From: Branchiostoma floridae
Taxonomy: Eukaryota > Chordata > Leptocardii > Amphioxiformes > Branchiostomatidae
Assembly (NCBI RefSeq): GCF_000003815.2
Contig: NC_049979.1
Coordinates: forward strand, 5,290,873 to 5,354,872
Direction of reading: 5' to 3'
Length of the DNA: 64,000 nt
Within the stretch, counting starts at the first letter, position 1; each line of letters opens with the position of its first letter. Of the stretch, positions 1 through 13,300 are shown in pieces. The translations under genes and the position numbers were made by a program. The notes under the pieces were generated by a model that was not told where the DNA came from, searched no databases, and was given only the letters and a program-made list of their open reading frames with translations.

Positions 1-1060
1 TAACTGGAAAATTTGTAGATATGAAGATTAACAGTTTATTTATGCGTTAGTCATGAGTATTTTCGCCTAGTACATAAAGTTTGTCTGAAAACCAAGAGCG
101 TTTTCGTCCTACAACGTAGCGATGTTTTTCGTCTGTGTATCACATGTCGACAAATCTTACGTAGTAAGCGCGTGCACTGTACCCTTGATCAGTCCTCTAT
201 TAATCAAAACAATTGTTCATTTGGCAAATTTAGAATACGTTTGCATATGTACCTCGTTTTTTTTCGGTAGCTTAACGTGTTTTAGCAGTGTTAATTTCTT
301 TGTTTTCTTCAAGCCGAGACTATGGACGAAACGTAACAGATCTTTTGATGCATCGCGGTTCGTTCTTCGACACTAAAATGTGATAACAATATCACAATTA
401 CCGATAAAAGATAAATTTGAAGCTGAAAGTGGTTAATAAGTATATTTGTGGAGTTTAATGAAATTATGGACTTGATTATTTGTGGTAGAAATGATTGTGT
501 TGTATTCTTTGTGTCAATGCGTGCGATGCGTTCACCGATGCCCCCCTCCCCCATCCCCACTCGGGTCATTTCGAGCAACATCTTTTAATCGGGAACGCCG
601 GTTAGTCGGGAAAATTTAGCTGGCAAATGGCCTTCCCTAATAAGCGACTTCTACTGTACTGTGCACAGTTACTTCCTCTCAAGATTGACACATATTGCAA
701 TATTGCCAACTACAGCCAATTCAAAGAAACCTATTGCTGCCCAGGTGGTTACAACAATATAGAAAAGTGGTGTATAACTCTGACCTGCTGTGCTGCAGCT
801 TGACTGGCCTCTTGCTGCAGCTGTGCTGCATGTACGTGGGGGTTGATGTACAGGACCTGGGGCTGAGGCTGCGGAAACAGAGAATATCAACATCCTTTCA
901 TATGTCTGTAAATAGTTTCATTAGGTTGGTAAATTGTTGGCATCCATCTGTCTCCGATGACAATGGTAGGCAGACAGTTATTACTTGCCGTCTGCCTGGC
1001 CTGCACATGAATTTTTAAGGTGAAGGAGAGATGTGCACGTCCTCAGGTTGGTAAATACTC

Positions 1061-1303
1061 ATATAGTAAAGTTCTTCAAACACAACAAAAATAGTACCAT
1101 CATCAGGGTTAGAATGGGGGGATACAAACTGAGTAATGTTTGGGACGGCATTCTTGCTGCTGCAGCGCCACCTACATTGGCTATAAGTAGCAGCGAGAAG
1201 CAGATCCAGCCATTCGAACCCTGATGATGGACAGACAGACATCAAAACGTTGGAAATGAGTACTACTTTGGTTGTGTTTGAAGAACTTTACTACATCCCT
1301 TCA
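1061..1303. repeat. MITE-like element with ~22-bp inverted ends
   Basis: AGTAAAGTTCTTCAAACACA near 1064 is mirrored by TGTGTTTGAAGAACTTTACT near 1273-1292. Inside, a second inverted pair (ATCAGGGTT / AACCCTGATGATGG) lies closer to the centre. There is no coding capacity. It is probably a non-autonomous DNA element; family unknown. Confidence 0.6.
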
Positions 1304-1899
1304 TATAAGTTTATAACTTCTTTTTCAGACATGCATGGGCCTGGTACTTCAGTGCATCTTCGTTCGTTCGTCCCATAGCCTTTTATCAGCCATAGGGGCA
1401 GCACAACAGTGCATCTATCAGTAGTATAACCATGAAAGGACCATATCATACCCAGGATGATGTACCCAGGTTCTCCTGAAAAACAGGGCTTTTTGTCCTG
1501 CGAGTATATACCTGGCTAAAGAAATAAAATGAAATGAAATACCTGTTGAGAGCTCTGATGCAGTGCATGCTGGTCCTGTAGTTGTTGACTCAGTCCTGAT
1601 GTTTGACTAACGAAATCTATCCCATTCACCGACCCGTTGGCTGTGGTACCGTCATCTACGGAATAAAATTTTGGTTAGGCACACACTGGTTTGGAAAACG
1701 ATAGAAATACTCAAATAGCCTGGACTTGTGTACATAACAAAATTTTAGTGCTACATTTGTACTTTGCAATAGTTACTCTCGGCTTTGAAAACCCATGGAA
1801 GCAACATACATTTCACAACTAGAAAGGAAGTCATCATTTTTCAATATAACAGAATTGGAGACTTGGAATCCTTACGACCACATGCTAAGTATCTAATAC

Positions 1900-2090
1900 C
1901 AGCTCAAAAAAGAAACAGTCGTGCCTTCATAATCAAGCACCAGAGTAACCAACCTAGGATTGATGTGTTCAAATATTCATACTTTCCCAGAACTATAGTA
2001 GAGTTAATTTGTTACCACCAAGCACAGTAGGGGCATCTTCTCCGGATAGTTTTAAAGAACGCTTGCAGATAGATGTGCAAAAGTTAGGTG
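1900..2090 (+). mobile_element. Non-LTR retrotransposon remnant (RT C-terminus)
   Basis: The + strand translation contains SYFPRTIVE followed by a degraded stretch and ...DSFKERL-like sequence. This is the typical C-terminal end of CR1/L2-like LINE reverse transcriptases (FFPRTIxxWNxLP...SLxSFKxRL). A related copy with FPRAIVEWN is at 44.34-44.48 kb. Both are frame-damaged relics. Confidence 0.55.
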
Positions 2091-2603
2091 TGACGGGTCA
2101 TTTGCTGTAATATAACCAGCTGCTGCCGCGCTGCGTGCCTGCGAAGCTGGTGTGTTACACTGAAGGGCGGTTATACCAGCTATATAGATACAGATCCTGT
2201 GTGACATACCCTCAGAATCAGCCCCATCCCTCATCTTCTGCACATCTGAGGAGTCGCCTCCTGCCATCTTCATCAGAGGGTCTGACAAGCCAGCGTTTTC
2301 TACAGAAAGATAAAAAAACGATGTAAGCCCATGTGTTTCAAAGGTAAACAAACCTGTCAATACAGCATTGTATGCCAAGTGCACAAGATGTTCTGCTGTT
2401 CAGTCTGCATTTAATCATTATCACTGACAACAGGCAACTAACTCTGAAAAGAATGTGTTATTTACTGTTAAAACATAGGATAGTATCAGTAGAAATTGGC
2501 CAGGTAGTAACACAGATGAAAGCAAGCACACCCCTCCATGTACCAAACCAGAGGAGACCTTGGGTACCATATCTGCATGACATAGAAGTCCCTGGTCAAC
2601 CTT

Positions 2604-2720
2604 GTACTGTAAATGCAAATTTTAAGTTTGCTGGGATTTACTTTTGCGGAAGTGGGAGTATTCGCAGTCGTTTTAAACTGCAAACATAAAACCACAGCAA
2701 ACATTTCTGCATTTACAGTA
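2604..2720. repeat. 117-bp MITE with TACTGTAAATGCA ends
   Basis: The left end TACTGTAAATGCA and right end TGCATTTACAGTA are inverted, and GTTTGCTG is repeated inside each arm. The same right end closes a related element at 21.64-21.84 kb, so this is a dispersed family. Confidence 0.65.
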
Positions 2721-5670
2721 TTGGCCAATAACTTATGGCATCTCGCTATGATTTAACCTTGCCTTCCAGACTCGCCTGTGGCCATGGCCATGGCAGGGCC
2801 TATACCAGGTTTGTATGATTAAATTAGAGATACTAGTAAGTAGTATAAGTTACTATAACATTTGAATGACTGAATGGTAGATTATTATGATGTGAATGTC
2901 TTAACTGGTGCACAATTTGTAATAAATTTTGGTGGTCATATTCATGTAACACACCTTTGATTCCTTTTATTGACAAATAGATTGAAATACGTACAAATGT
3001 GTTTTCTACATCCTACATTCATTGTAGATGTGAGACTACAAATATCAACCATGAATGACAAAATCAGATTATTGGCAAGGAAAGACGGCCTGCGCAAAAG
3101 ACATGGTTGCAAATACTGGTGGAACTGATATGCCAAGTTAATTTATATGCCCCAAAATGGTTCATGCCTTTGCTACAAAATGGAGACACGCATCCAACTA
3201 CATGTAAATATAATACATATAGATATATGAGCAGAAGATGATTCCAATGACATTAATTGGCTGAAGACTCTAAGTAAGGAGTAGTTTTTTTTGTTTTTTT
3301 TACTAAGAGTAAGAGCAGTATTGTGCCCCCCTCCCCAGTGACCTATTTTTAAAGAGTTACCTATTAGCATTCCCTGTCATGTACTAAAGCGGTGCATTGG
3401 AGAAGAGAGCGTCGCTTCCCAAGCGCACTGCACCGCACACATGGCCACAGTTCTCAATACTCATCGTGCCAAGACTCGGGTTTGATCCCAGAGGTGATAT
3501 AAACTGTTCACAGACAGACAGCCCGCCCTGGGACCCCAACATGTCGGCAGGGCGGTATGCTCCATACATTTGCCCGTGCACCATAGCCCAGGCCCTGCCA
3601 AGAAAGAGGTGTCAAACCCTCCACTTTGATGCCCGCGAGCAAGACCTCTGTAGTGTTATTTGTGGACCTAATTGTTCATTAACATGTGATTTTACTAGGG
3701 ACGGCTAGATTGCCGCGCCCATTGGGCAAAGTGCGAGTGATTTTCATACGCGTATATTCAAATCGTCCCCGTGTATGACTGTATCACTTAGCACGCGGTC
3801 CTTTGTTGTTGTCTACTTCATTTGCATTCAGCGGCTCTCTTGAATTTTGGAAAGCGGTCTGTCGGGCCACGTTCGAGCAAAATCGCACAAGAAGCGCTCC
3901 AAAGGCCAGCGAACGGACTATTTTGACGTGTAGGAAGTTGATCTAGAAGGAATCGCTCAATTTTACGGCAAGCATCGACGAGTGGTCTTGACAGATTAAG
4001 AATGCAACGGCGTCGGTAAAGCCCTGGCAAGGGGCAGGACGCGAGTGAAAATCAACGCGTTTTTAGGCAAAACATCAGACTCAATGACCAAAATCACCCC
4101 TTGCTATAAATTCCAAGAGATCAGTAAACGTTATCCATACCTAGAGAAGGAGAGGAATGCCCAGATTTAGCAGAAATCACCATAATATTTACATTTCTTG
4201 GTGACACCTTTGGCGATGTTCGGGGCGGCAATGATCCACATGAATAAGTCCGTCGCAAATCGCATCACAACTCGGGGCAAAATACTCGGTCAAGAACATC
4301 AACTCATGATAGAACACACATAGAAACAACATAAATCAAAGATTCTGAACGTAGCAATCAAATAAAGCGCAAATAAATTATGCTAAATTGAAATATGAAT
4401 ATGTAAAACTGGGCCTTACCTTGCTTTTCATCTTTCGACGCTGCCTCCGCCATTTTGAATACCAATTTTCTACCCAGGATGCACTGCGTTAGCATAGCTG
4501 GACGGTTGAATGTTGGAGCAGTATAGGGGTAAAGACTTTGAATACTCACATATTCTGCAGCAAAATAATACATTATGGACGCATTTATATTATTTTCACT
4601 TTATCAATAAAATATATTGATGTTTTGCATTCAGTTTTGATAAGATTATGTGTCAACAGAAGTTTATGTCTTCTCGATACACTATATCATCCCCTATCAA
4701 AATAATCCAAGGTGCCATTGGAAATACAACGCCTGGGAATGATGATTATCATCACATGGCAGGAACAAAGAAAGGCCAAGTCTGTCAAAAATGCCTTCTG
4801 AGTAAAAAAGTAAGGAGAATGAAATGCGTATCAATAAGATTCAATAACTGTGTCGCTTCCGTTGACGGTGCGCATCTGATATCAAGTTCGGAATAAGTCT
4901 TGCGTTGAACCACCTTGGTTCAACAACCATTTGAAGGAAAAAGGTTTTTCAACCGGCTCCTTGGTTCAGGTGTACTGATGTGTCATGTTCATCGTGAGTC
5001 CAGGGAAATGAAACGTTATTAGTTACCGTTGAACCAACAACATTGCTTCAACAGAGACAAGGCGACTAACGTAATACATTGCCACCGACCGTCTATCACA
5101 TTTCCTAATTAATAAATAAATTGTCACACTGACTGATACACAAACTCCGATTACTTTACGTAGGCTCACAACGTGACCGTTTCGGAAAGTAGGAATTGAT
5201 TGAATTATGACGCAGTGAGATGCCTAACCCTACCAGTATCACCTATGTTTGTCTGTTTATTTCATTAAATCTTTTTCATCCCACGGATACTAGTAGTCAT
5301 CATCGCTCCATATCAGGCGCCTGATTGTTGTATGGGGTGAAGGAAAAGATGTTTTAAAACTTGTGGTTTTTCTGTTCAGTAAGAGTTGCTGCAATCAAGG
5401 AGCTGCAATGGGAAACTTATTTTGATTTATGTTTTCTATGAGTTATCTACGATCATGATAGACACCTTTGTCTTTCGCTTATAGGCGCGACATGCGACTT
5501 TGGAAGAAAGGAGTGCAGAACACTCAGCTTTCGCCAGGTGTCATCCGCGTCCACATGACACTATAGCTACTGTTGCAAATCCAGTAGTTTCTTTGATATC
5601 GGATTGTGATTTATTTGCTACTAGGAAATAAACAACTAACGTTACTACATCAAGTCACCCTACAGAAAAA

Positions 5671-5699
5671 CCAAGGACGTTATATCATAACGTCCTTGG
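5671..5699. repeat. Perfect palindrome, 13-bp arms, 3-nt loop
   Basis: CCAAGGACGTTAT, then ATC, then its exact reverse complement. No flanking gene is recognised, so a terminator-like role is not suggested. It may be the collapsed core of a hairpin transposon. Confidence 0.7.
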
Positions 5700-6599
5700 A
5701 AGAACAAAGAAAAAAAAGGAAGCGTCACCTTGCTCGAATTCTCCCGTTCTGGCGTTTACATTTCTTGGAAGTGGAATGCGTAAGGGGGGCGGGAAGACAA
5801 TTATCCTATGACTAATGATTCTGTTTAGCATGAGTCCACATTAGTCATACGTGATTCGTCCAGCGCCTACTTATCCAGAGTGGGCGTTTGTGGGCAATCG
5901 CCAAAAAGACTATGCCTTTATTGGTTTATATGATTAATCAATATAGTGTCAGATGGATGAGCATCGGACTAGAGCAGGTGTTTTATTCTATCAAAACCAC
6001 AGCACCACAATTAGATCTGAACCAACATTCTCTTTTTTTTGTAAATTTTCTGATACAAATGTATAACTGAACTCGGTTTAAAACGATAACTGTGATGTTG
6101 ATTATAATTACAGGTGTTTTGTGGTGATATCTGGGAAGTTGTGACGACATCCGACCCATCTTTGTTTGACAGCCGAAGGGGATAGTAAAACATCAAACTT
6201 AAAGCTGTCTCAGATGACAGCGACTCACAATGTTTATGATTCACCTGTATGCTATGCGGGAATAACAGTCCGCATTACCACTGCCACTGCAAAAGTTAAC
6301 CTTTCTTTTGTAAACATCCATTTGAAATAAGCTTTGTCTTGTGATTTAAGACCAAGAGTATGTGGTAACCTAGGAACATGTTTTTATGTCAATACCGTAA
6401 CTTTGTGTCCTGTATATAGTCACGTAAGCCTTGATCATTACTGTAAAATGAACCACTCAGATAGAATAGCACAATAACGCAACGGAAACCATTCATATTA
6501 TGCATCGGGCATGTTGTGAGTCGATACTCTTCTAAGGTCTTCTAAACGACCACCTCTCCAAATCGACCGCCTTTGCCCGGTCCCCCGAGTGGTCGTCTT

Positions 6600-6762
6600 G
6601 GGCAGGTTTGACTTGTACTCAGTCTTTAGTTGTACAGAACTCTTTGCAACTGTTATAAGCGTAGACTTATATTCTTATGTATGTGCTGCCCTAGAACTTG
6701 TCATACATTGTATCCACTAGTACTGCAATTGTTGAGCAATAAAGATTGATTGATTGATTGGT
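6600..6762 (+). mobile_element. Possible LINE 3' tail with short tandem end
   Basis: The segment ends with GCAATAAAGATTGATTGATTG, i.e. a polyadenylation-type AATAAA followed by a GATT tetranucleotide repeat, as at the 3' ends of many CR1/L2-like LINEs. No coding part is recognised upstream. Confidence 0.35.
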
Positions 6763-7323
6763 AACATAACTCAAGGGGGCCTCTCTCGCAACCCCCCTCC
6801 CCTCCCCGCCTTACTCCATTAGAATGGTACAGTCCTCAGGTGCAATAGCGACAGACTGTACACAATGCGAACAACGCGGTGACAGATCCACTGGTAATAA
6901 ATATATCATTACCCTCACTCGACGCGACACTTGCAATGCTGCATTTTCACACATAAACAGACTCTATAGTATAAGTGGAGGGTCGTCTCATCCTCAAATC
7001 CCTTTGCGTCTCTATAAACGAAGATACTGTATCAGAAGAAGGACGAGTCGTCTGCAGGTAATCCGTGGAGCTGAATGGCTGCACTAAACAAATAGACCTT
7101 CCCTGCATGTGTGCCTTACGTGGGCTTAACACACAAACTTCTGTTAATAATTCACTCCACACCAGGGTACCAAAGGTACGGCTGAGTCAGTCTTTGCACA
7201 CGGAAAACCGTTACATTGTCCACAGAGTTCCCGTGCGAGCGTCGTGGCCGTTCTGTTGGCGAGACTCTACAGGCATTTGTTGCACTAATTTATCGTTATT
7301 ATAAAAATCACACAGCTCTAAAG

Positions 7324-7372
7324 ATGCGTCTAATCGTCTTCCTTCCTCTGTTGGCATTGGTGCACACGGCAG
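7324..7372 (+). CDS. Ig receptor exon 1: signal peptide
   Basis: MRLIVFLPLLALVHTA plus one base, then GTGAGT. This is a hydrophobic leader ending in a small residue, followed by a 1.37-kb intron. Confidence 0.85.
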
Positions 7373-10300
7373 GTGAGTCTTTTTTTCTTAAACTCTCTCA
7401 GACACCAGGTGTGACCTCAGTACTGTTTGTCCATCTTCTCCCGTACTCGGTTCACAGAGTTTCTGAACAGTAAAAGATCGAGAATGAATTAGTGAGATTT
7501 GCAACAGAAGCCACGGTTTACCCATTTGAGATGGATCATACTTGCAGTGGTAAGAAAGTGTAGAGTATCCCGCGAACAATGGATAGCAAGACATAAAGAA
7601 ATACAAACGTGGCGGGCGCTTGTGGGGGCAAATAAACCCAGTGTACCGTTTATTAGCAGTAACAATGTGGCACCACCGTGAAACAAGAAGGCACTCGTGG
7701 GGTAATTTTTTATTTCTAAAAGGGCGGAATAAACCAAAACGATAAAAAGACCACTTGACCCAAGGAGGTTTGGTTTAACCAATATTTAACAGGCATGTAT
7801 GAGTATATACTTGAAAGTGTGATCAAAGAAGAGAAGTGAACAAGGCTGCAGGATTCCAAAGCGATCCAAACCAAGTGGATTAAACCTGCTTCATGTAGTT
7901 CCCCTGCATTTTCCAGTCCATGGTTGGGTGAATTGGAAATGTGCTGTTTCCGATGTTTGTAGCAATAAATGTGTAAAGGCTGCAAATAAGACCACATTTC
8001 GTTTGAATTTAAATTCTGACCATGCCATCCCGTATACGTAACGATTGGGCGGGAGAGTTGTTTACTTAGTACAGCATGAGGTAATGGCGTACCCTTAACG
8101 GCTTTTGTGACGACTGATGTTGCTGCGATAAGACTGAGCAAACGTCTTTAAAAGTAAACGTTTTCAACATATATTTGTAGTATTCTTAGTCGAAAGTAGC
8201 TACGTTTACAGCTCAAATCGATGCTGTATAAGTTTCGTGTTTTGTATAAATTGCACATTCAAATCCGAACCATGAGTAACAAAACACGTTAATGATTGAC
8301 AGTAGCAGACTTGAAGAGTTTCGTCATGGTAACTTCGTAATTTGTAATCATTATATGGACAAACTGCACTACAAATCTGGGTAAAACGGACATACAACTA
8401 TCACAGTCTAGAAGGACAATCCTTGAGCTCGTCTAAAAGGCAAGTAGAATCTACCACATTAACGCCTAGGCTCACCTTTATCCGAGGGTGACCTATATCC
8501 GCTGTTTGTAAACTTTGAGAAGCGTATTTAGGGATATGAAGTCGACGGACGGTGGTTTGAAATCGGAACATTTTGAAAATAAATGCAAATTTGAAGCCAC
8601 AGTCCGCAGAGTTGATACTCCTAAATGTGCTGTTTTTAAGGACATCGGATAAAGGTCAACCCTCGGATAAAGGTGAACTGGCGTTACATGCAAGTTGACT
8701 GGTGCTTTCCGTAATCTGGACTTATATTTCTCTGACAGCTTCACAGCAGTCTGTGGCACTCGATGTGGGCCCCATCAACTACCGAGTCAATGAGCTCGAA
8801 CCCGAGGAGCCGGAGCAGGCGACTCCTATCACGCTTCAGTGCGACTTCAGCAGCGTGGGGTGGACCATTCAGGAAGGCAACCTGGAGGAGATCACCTGGT
8901 GGAAGGAGGACTGGGACATCGGGGAGCATGGCTACGAGTGGGAGGACAGGGGACGGCACGAGGTCCTGAACTACAACGCCCAGAGGAACCTCATCTCGTA
9001 CGGAACCTTCAACAACTACGAAGGGCGCGTGAACATACAAGTTACCGACATGGGACAAAACAGGCTGACTATCTCTCGGGCTAACATCCGAGACAACGGG
9101 ACATGGGTGTGTGAGGTGGAACTGTTCAGTGGCGGCCGGCACCGGGCTGAGGCCACGATATACCTGGAGGTTCGCGGTGAGTTCTCTCGCTTTCTTCTTT
9201 TTTGTTCCGTTTTGTAAGGCTGCGACTGATACTAGGCACATTCTTTGGCCGGATTGAATGGATGAAGGTATTTATAGCACCATAAGGAGAATACTGGGTT
9301 TCAGATATCAGATCTTGGTCCAATGCGATTTACCTTGTGTGCTGTTGTTGTTGTTGTTGTTGTTGTTGTTGATAAACACGGAAAGCTCACGGATATGACA
9401 TGCGTAGGTCACATTGGTTGCTGGTTTGTAAACTGACTTCATCATTTGTTTTTCATTTGTTCTTCTTCAACAGCTAAACCGACGCGTCCAACCATCCGGG
9501 CCTTCTATCTGCCAGAGACCAGGGAAGTGATGATGATGTGCAACTCCACGGACGGCAACCCCGGCCCCACGCTGAGCTGGTGGAACAACACGCTGGACAA
9601 CCCGCGCGGTCGGGAGCAGCTCTTCGTGGACGCCCTCTTCCGGAACTACACCAGTATTACAGGCTACGAGGACGCAGGTGCGACCATAAGGTTCCGTATA
9701 GACGAGGAGAGGAACCTGAACGACCGGTACAGCTGTGAAGCTATGCATCCGCTGCTGTTCGAGAGGCGACTGTACACGAACATCACCCTGGGTAGGTACC
9801 TGTATACTGCATGTTTTTCTTCACCAATTGTGGGAATATCGTGATGTACTCTGATACCCCCAAAGTGATAAAGCTGCACCAGCCAAGTGATGTATCGTTA
9901 TCTGGAATAACGTGAACCCATTCTGCATTTTTTTCATAATGAGAGTTTTTTCCGATAATTTGCTTGGCTTGTATTTGGTTGCACAAAACCACTGCCTTCA
10001 AAGACGAAGTCAAACCCACAATAGTAAACGTAGTATCTTATACTTGAATCGAAACCAGTGTTATATACTTTAATCAACTTAAGACTGTACTTTGAGACTG
10101 CAATTAGCCCTTGATGTTGCGAATAAACATATCAATGATAGCACAAATTCAAATTCATATATTTGCCGATTCCTAATTTGCAACCATCAATGACCTAAAC
10201 TTGTTGGAAAAATGAAGAACTTGGCAACAACTTGCACAAGATCAACATCTGTACGATGTAATTTGTTACATTACATTGGTTACGTGACCCAATGAACTTT

Positions 10301-13300
10301 TTATCAACTTATATCAGCTGATAAAAACCCATTGCGTGTCCATGATACTAGTAAATAAGGTACAATACAACCATTTTCTCAGCAAGGCCAGGAATTCCCG
10401 AGATCCGAGTCAGCCCGTACATGGAGAACAACATCCCGGTAGGGAAGGACGTGGTGCTGGAGTGTAGGGCCAGTGGGCAGCCGGAGCCCGTGTACGTCTG
10501 GAGGAGGATCGGCCAGATGCTGCCCAACGGCCAGGAGACCTTCGTCGGGGAACACCTGACCATCTACGACGTGCAGACCAGCGATGAGGGGAGGTACGAG
10601 TGCACCGCTCAGAACGCGTTTGAGGAACGCAGCTCTGCAACCAGCATCATTGTGAGAGGTAGGCTGCAAAGTTCCATAGCATTCATCTTTGTTGGTTTGA
10701 ACATCGTTAGGCACGTACTCATCGTTTCCCAGACATTTGTGTCTTAAGTTTGCCAGTTCCCTCATGGACTCTGACTTTAGAGACTGGCTTCCACCGCAAA
10801 GAAGTCGGATCACCGGCAGAGTACTAGTAACTCAACTACTCAAACTACAAACTGAACTGCCCTAAAGCAAAGACGAACCGGTACTTGGACTCCACCATAC
10901 CGCACCTGACCAGACTGATAAATACAAACGGACAGCGATCTGCTCCGTATCTAATGACAATATAGTATTTATTTTATTCATTGACTGTCCAACAATTTTA
11001 AATACAATATGTAATAAATTTAATCGTTGATATCGTTAAATCATAGACTGAGGTTTAATACATTGTAAATTGGTTTTAATTCAGTGCAACACCACGATAT
11101 CAAGTTATCTTGTATCTTGAAGCGATGGTACTTTGATCCTAGAAGATTGATGATCAATGAGTATCACGTTCTATCATGGTTTCATAGAATATTCTTTTTC
11201 TCAAAAAAGTCATTCAATGAACAGTGCTTTTGTCTGACCATAGGCAGTAGGCCATGGAATTCTTGTCAGATCGCCCGTGCTGAACTGCCTGGATGGATGT
11301 TCCGAGTGTGACCCTATTCAACAACCATTTGATTGAGTGCCATTTTTTTAGTGCGGCAAGAATGTCACTGTGTTCCTCTTTGCTGCAATAAAAAAAAACA
11401 TTCTGAGGACTATTACCAATGAAAAGTGATTTTGTCTCTAACATTTGATGATGGTTAAAAAGTAGCTACTATCTCCCACCCTGCAGCTCCAGAGGGTGAG
11501 ACCAACGAGGTGGAACTGCAGGTGGATGACAGAGTGGATGCTTTACGTGAGTTGGAACATACTTTTAGCATTAACAATAATTGATGTTAGTGTTATGAGG
11601 GAACTTTGATGACAAGCAAATCTTGGTAAAACATATTTCTTAATCATATCTGTTAAGAATAGATCATAAATCTTAAGGAAAACCATTACATCATTCCCAT
11701 ATCGAATTATGTGAGAATGGCTTCAAAGCTATCACCATGCTTTCCACACTAAGCACTCTAATTAACACTTAAGAGGTAGCATATCAGTTTGAAGCATCCA
11801 TTGGTATTTCTCCGCCTCTGCATTGAGAATTCTCTTGTGTGTATCCACAGTCCGGGCTAAGATCATTGGAGGTGTGATTGGAGCTGTACTAGCGCTGGTG
11901 GTGGTCATTGTGCTCGTTGTCATCGCTTTTCACCTGCTCAAGCGGCGAGGTAAGAATCACAGTCAGATATTTGTCGTACACTTGGGAATTCCTTTCAACC
12001 ACTATGGGATACATACATATTGCATCTCAGTAGATTAATTCAGCTGAATCTTGTTTCAGTTTGCCTTGTTGCACATAGCTCAACATGTGATCTTATATCC
12101 ACTTTGAAATGAAAACGATTGCTGCATCTAAGATGTTTATGGAATAATGCAACACTTGAATATCGAAACAAAAAAATCCTTCATAGAAATACTAGTACTC
12201 CAAGTATATTGTACCATGATGTTTCATTGATGCATGTCTAATGTCTTTTTTTGTTACCTTAGGTACAACACCAAATGTTTACAAAGAGCCTGCTCAGAGG
12301 TAGGTGATATCATCATGTCCACCATGTTGTATTCCCACCAATCTCTGTTGGCAAAAGATCATTTGCTAAATTAACTTGAGGACGGTGAGTTAAGAAAAGA
12401 TTTAACCATTCCCAAAACTGGTTACAAGAAATAGTGCTAGTCTACTTTGTATTGATTTTGATGCCCTAACAAAACGAAAATAAAAAGATTTTTTATCACA
12501 AAAAAAAATCTGTGAATGTTACCAATAAACCTGCCTGCAATGATTTTCAGCTGTAACACAAGAACAACTTTTTTGTACAAACATATCTTAAATGTTTTTT
12601 TTCTATTACTTATACAGCCAACCCATAACTGCTGAAGTCACAAACCTGGAGATAGAAATGGAGGCCCCTGAAACAACACCAAAGGTGCAGCACGTACTTA
12701 AGGTTCTTTGTATGGTCACAGCAAGTAAATTTTATTTAAAAAAATAGGATGGGTACAAAAAAACAAGATGGGTACAAAAAAACAAGATGGCTCCAATTCT
12801 GGTAACAAGAATTAAGATGACAAAATATGGTATCACAGCCAACAAGACATTCATTCCTGTATTCAAGACATGTACTTGACCATCTCCAAAGAAGAAGACA
12901 TTTTTTTTCTTCTGAAATCAGGCAAAAATTGATGAGCACACGAATGACATCCATAAAATTTACTTGCTGTGGCCTAAGCTATCCTAATTTTTAAAATCTG
13001 GATTTGCCCAAGGTAGAGACAAGCAGCAGTAACTGTTGTAATATAAATGTGCATGTGAATATTCCTAATGCCCAGCCATGATGACATGATCATGACATTT
13101 GTTTGCCATGTTGCAGGAGAAGGAAGCTGCTGAGTACGCTGCCCTAAAAGACTCAGAGGCATGGTGAGCAAAAGATTATGTTTTAGGCCACACCAAATTT
13201 ATTTGTTGCTTCTCGGATTTTTTTCAGAAAAAATTGGACCGACAGGTCGAAAAAAAGTTCAAAAGGTCTGGGCTGAAGATATATGGTTTACATAACACAA

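Larger units (their letters stand above)
1..7323. other. Gene-free left flank with decayed transposons
   Basis: I can support no gene in these 7.3 kb. Open frames are short, lack family motifs and show no consistent splice structure. What can be seen: an inverted-repeat element near 1.06-1.30 kb, a LINE reverse-transcriptase tail remnant near 1.9-2.1 kb, a small MITE at 2604-2720, a perfect 13-bp-arm palindrome at 5671-5699, and a LINE-like 3' tail ending in a short TTGA-type repeat near 6.73-6.76 kb. The rest is unremarkable AT-rich DNA. Distal control sequence for the Ig-domain gene starting at 7324 could lie here but cannot be recognised. Confidence 0.6.

Noticed and set aside
3397-3708. 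103-codon frame, possibly a SINE with GGGTTTGATCCC as B box
   Set aside because: No A box at a proper distance and no second copy in the window; not enough for a call.
7300-7307. TATAAAAA 17-24 bp before the Ig receptor start codon
   Set aside because: A TATA box there would place transcription start at or after the ATG; more likely chance AT-rich sequence.
7716-8141. 141-codon - strand frame in Ig receptor intron 1
   Set aside because: No recognisable domain, no splice or promoter support, ordinary intronic composition.
8741-9241. 166-codon - strand frame over Ig exon 2
   Set aside because: Antisense shadow of a clear Ig-domain exon.
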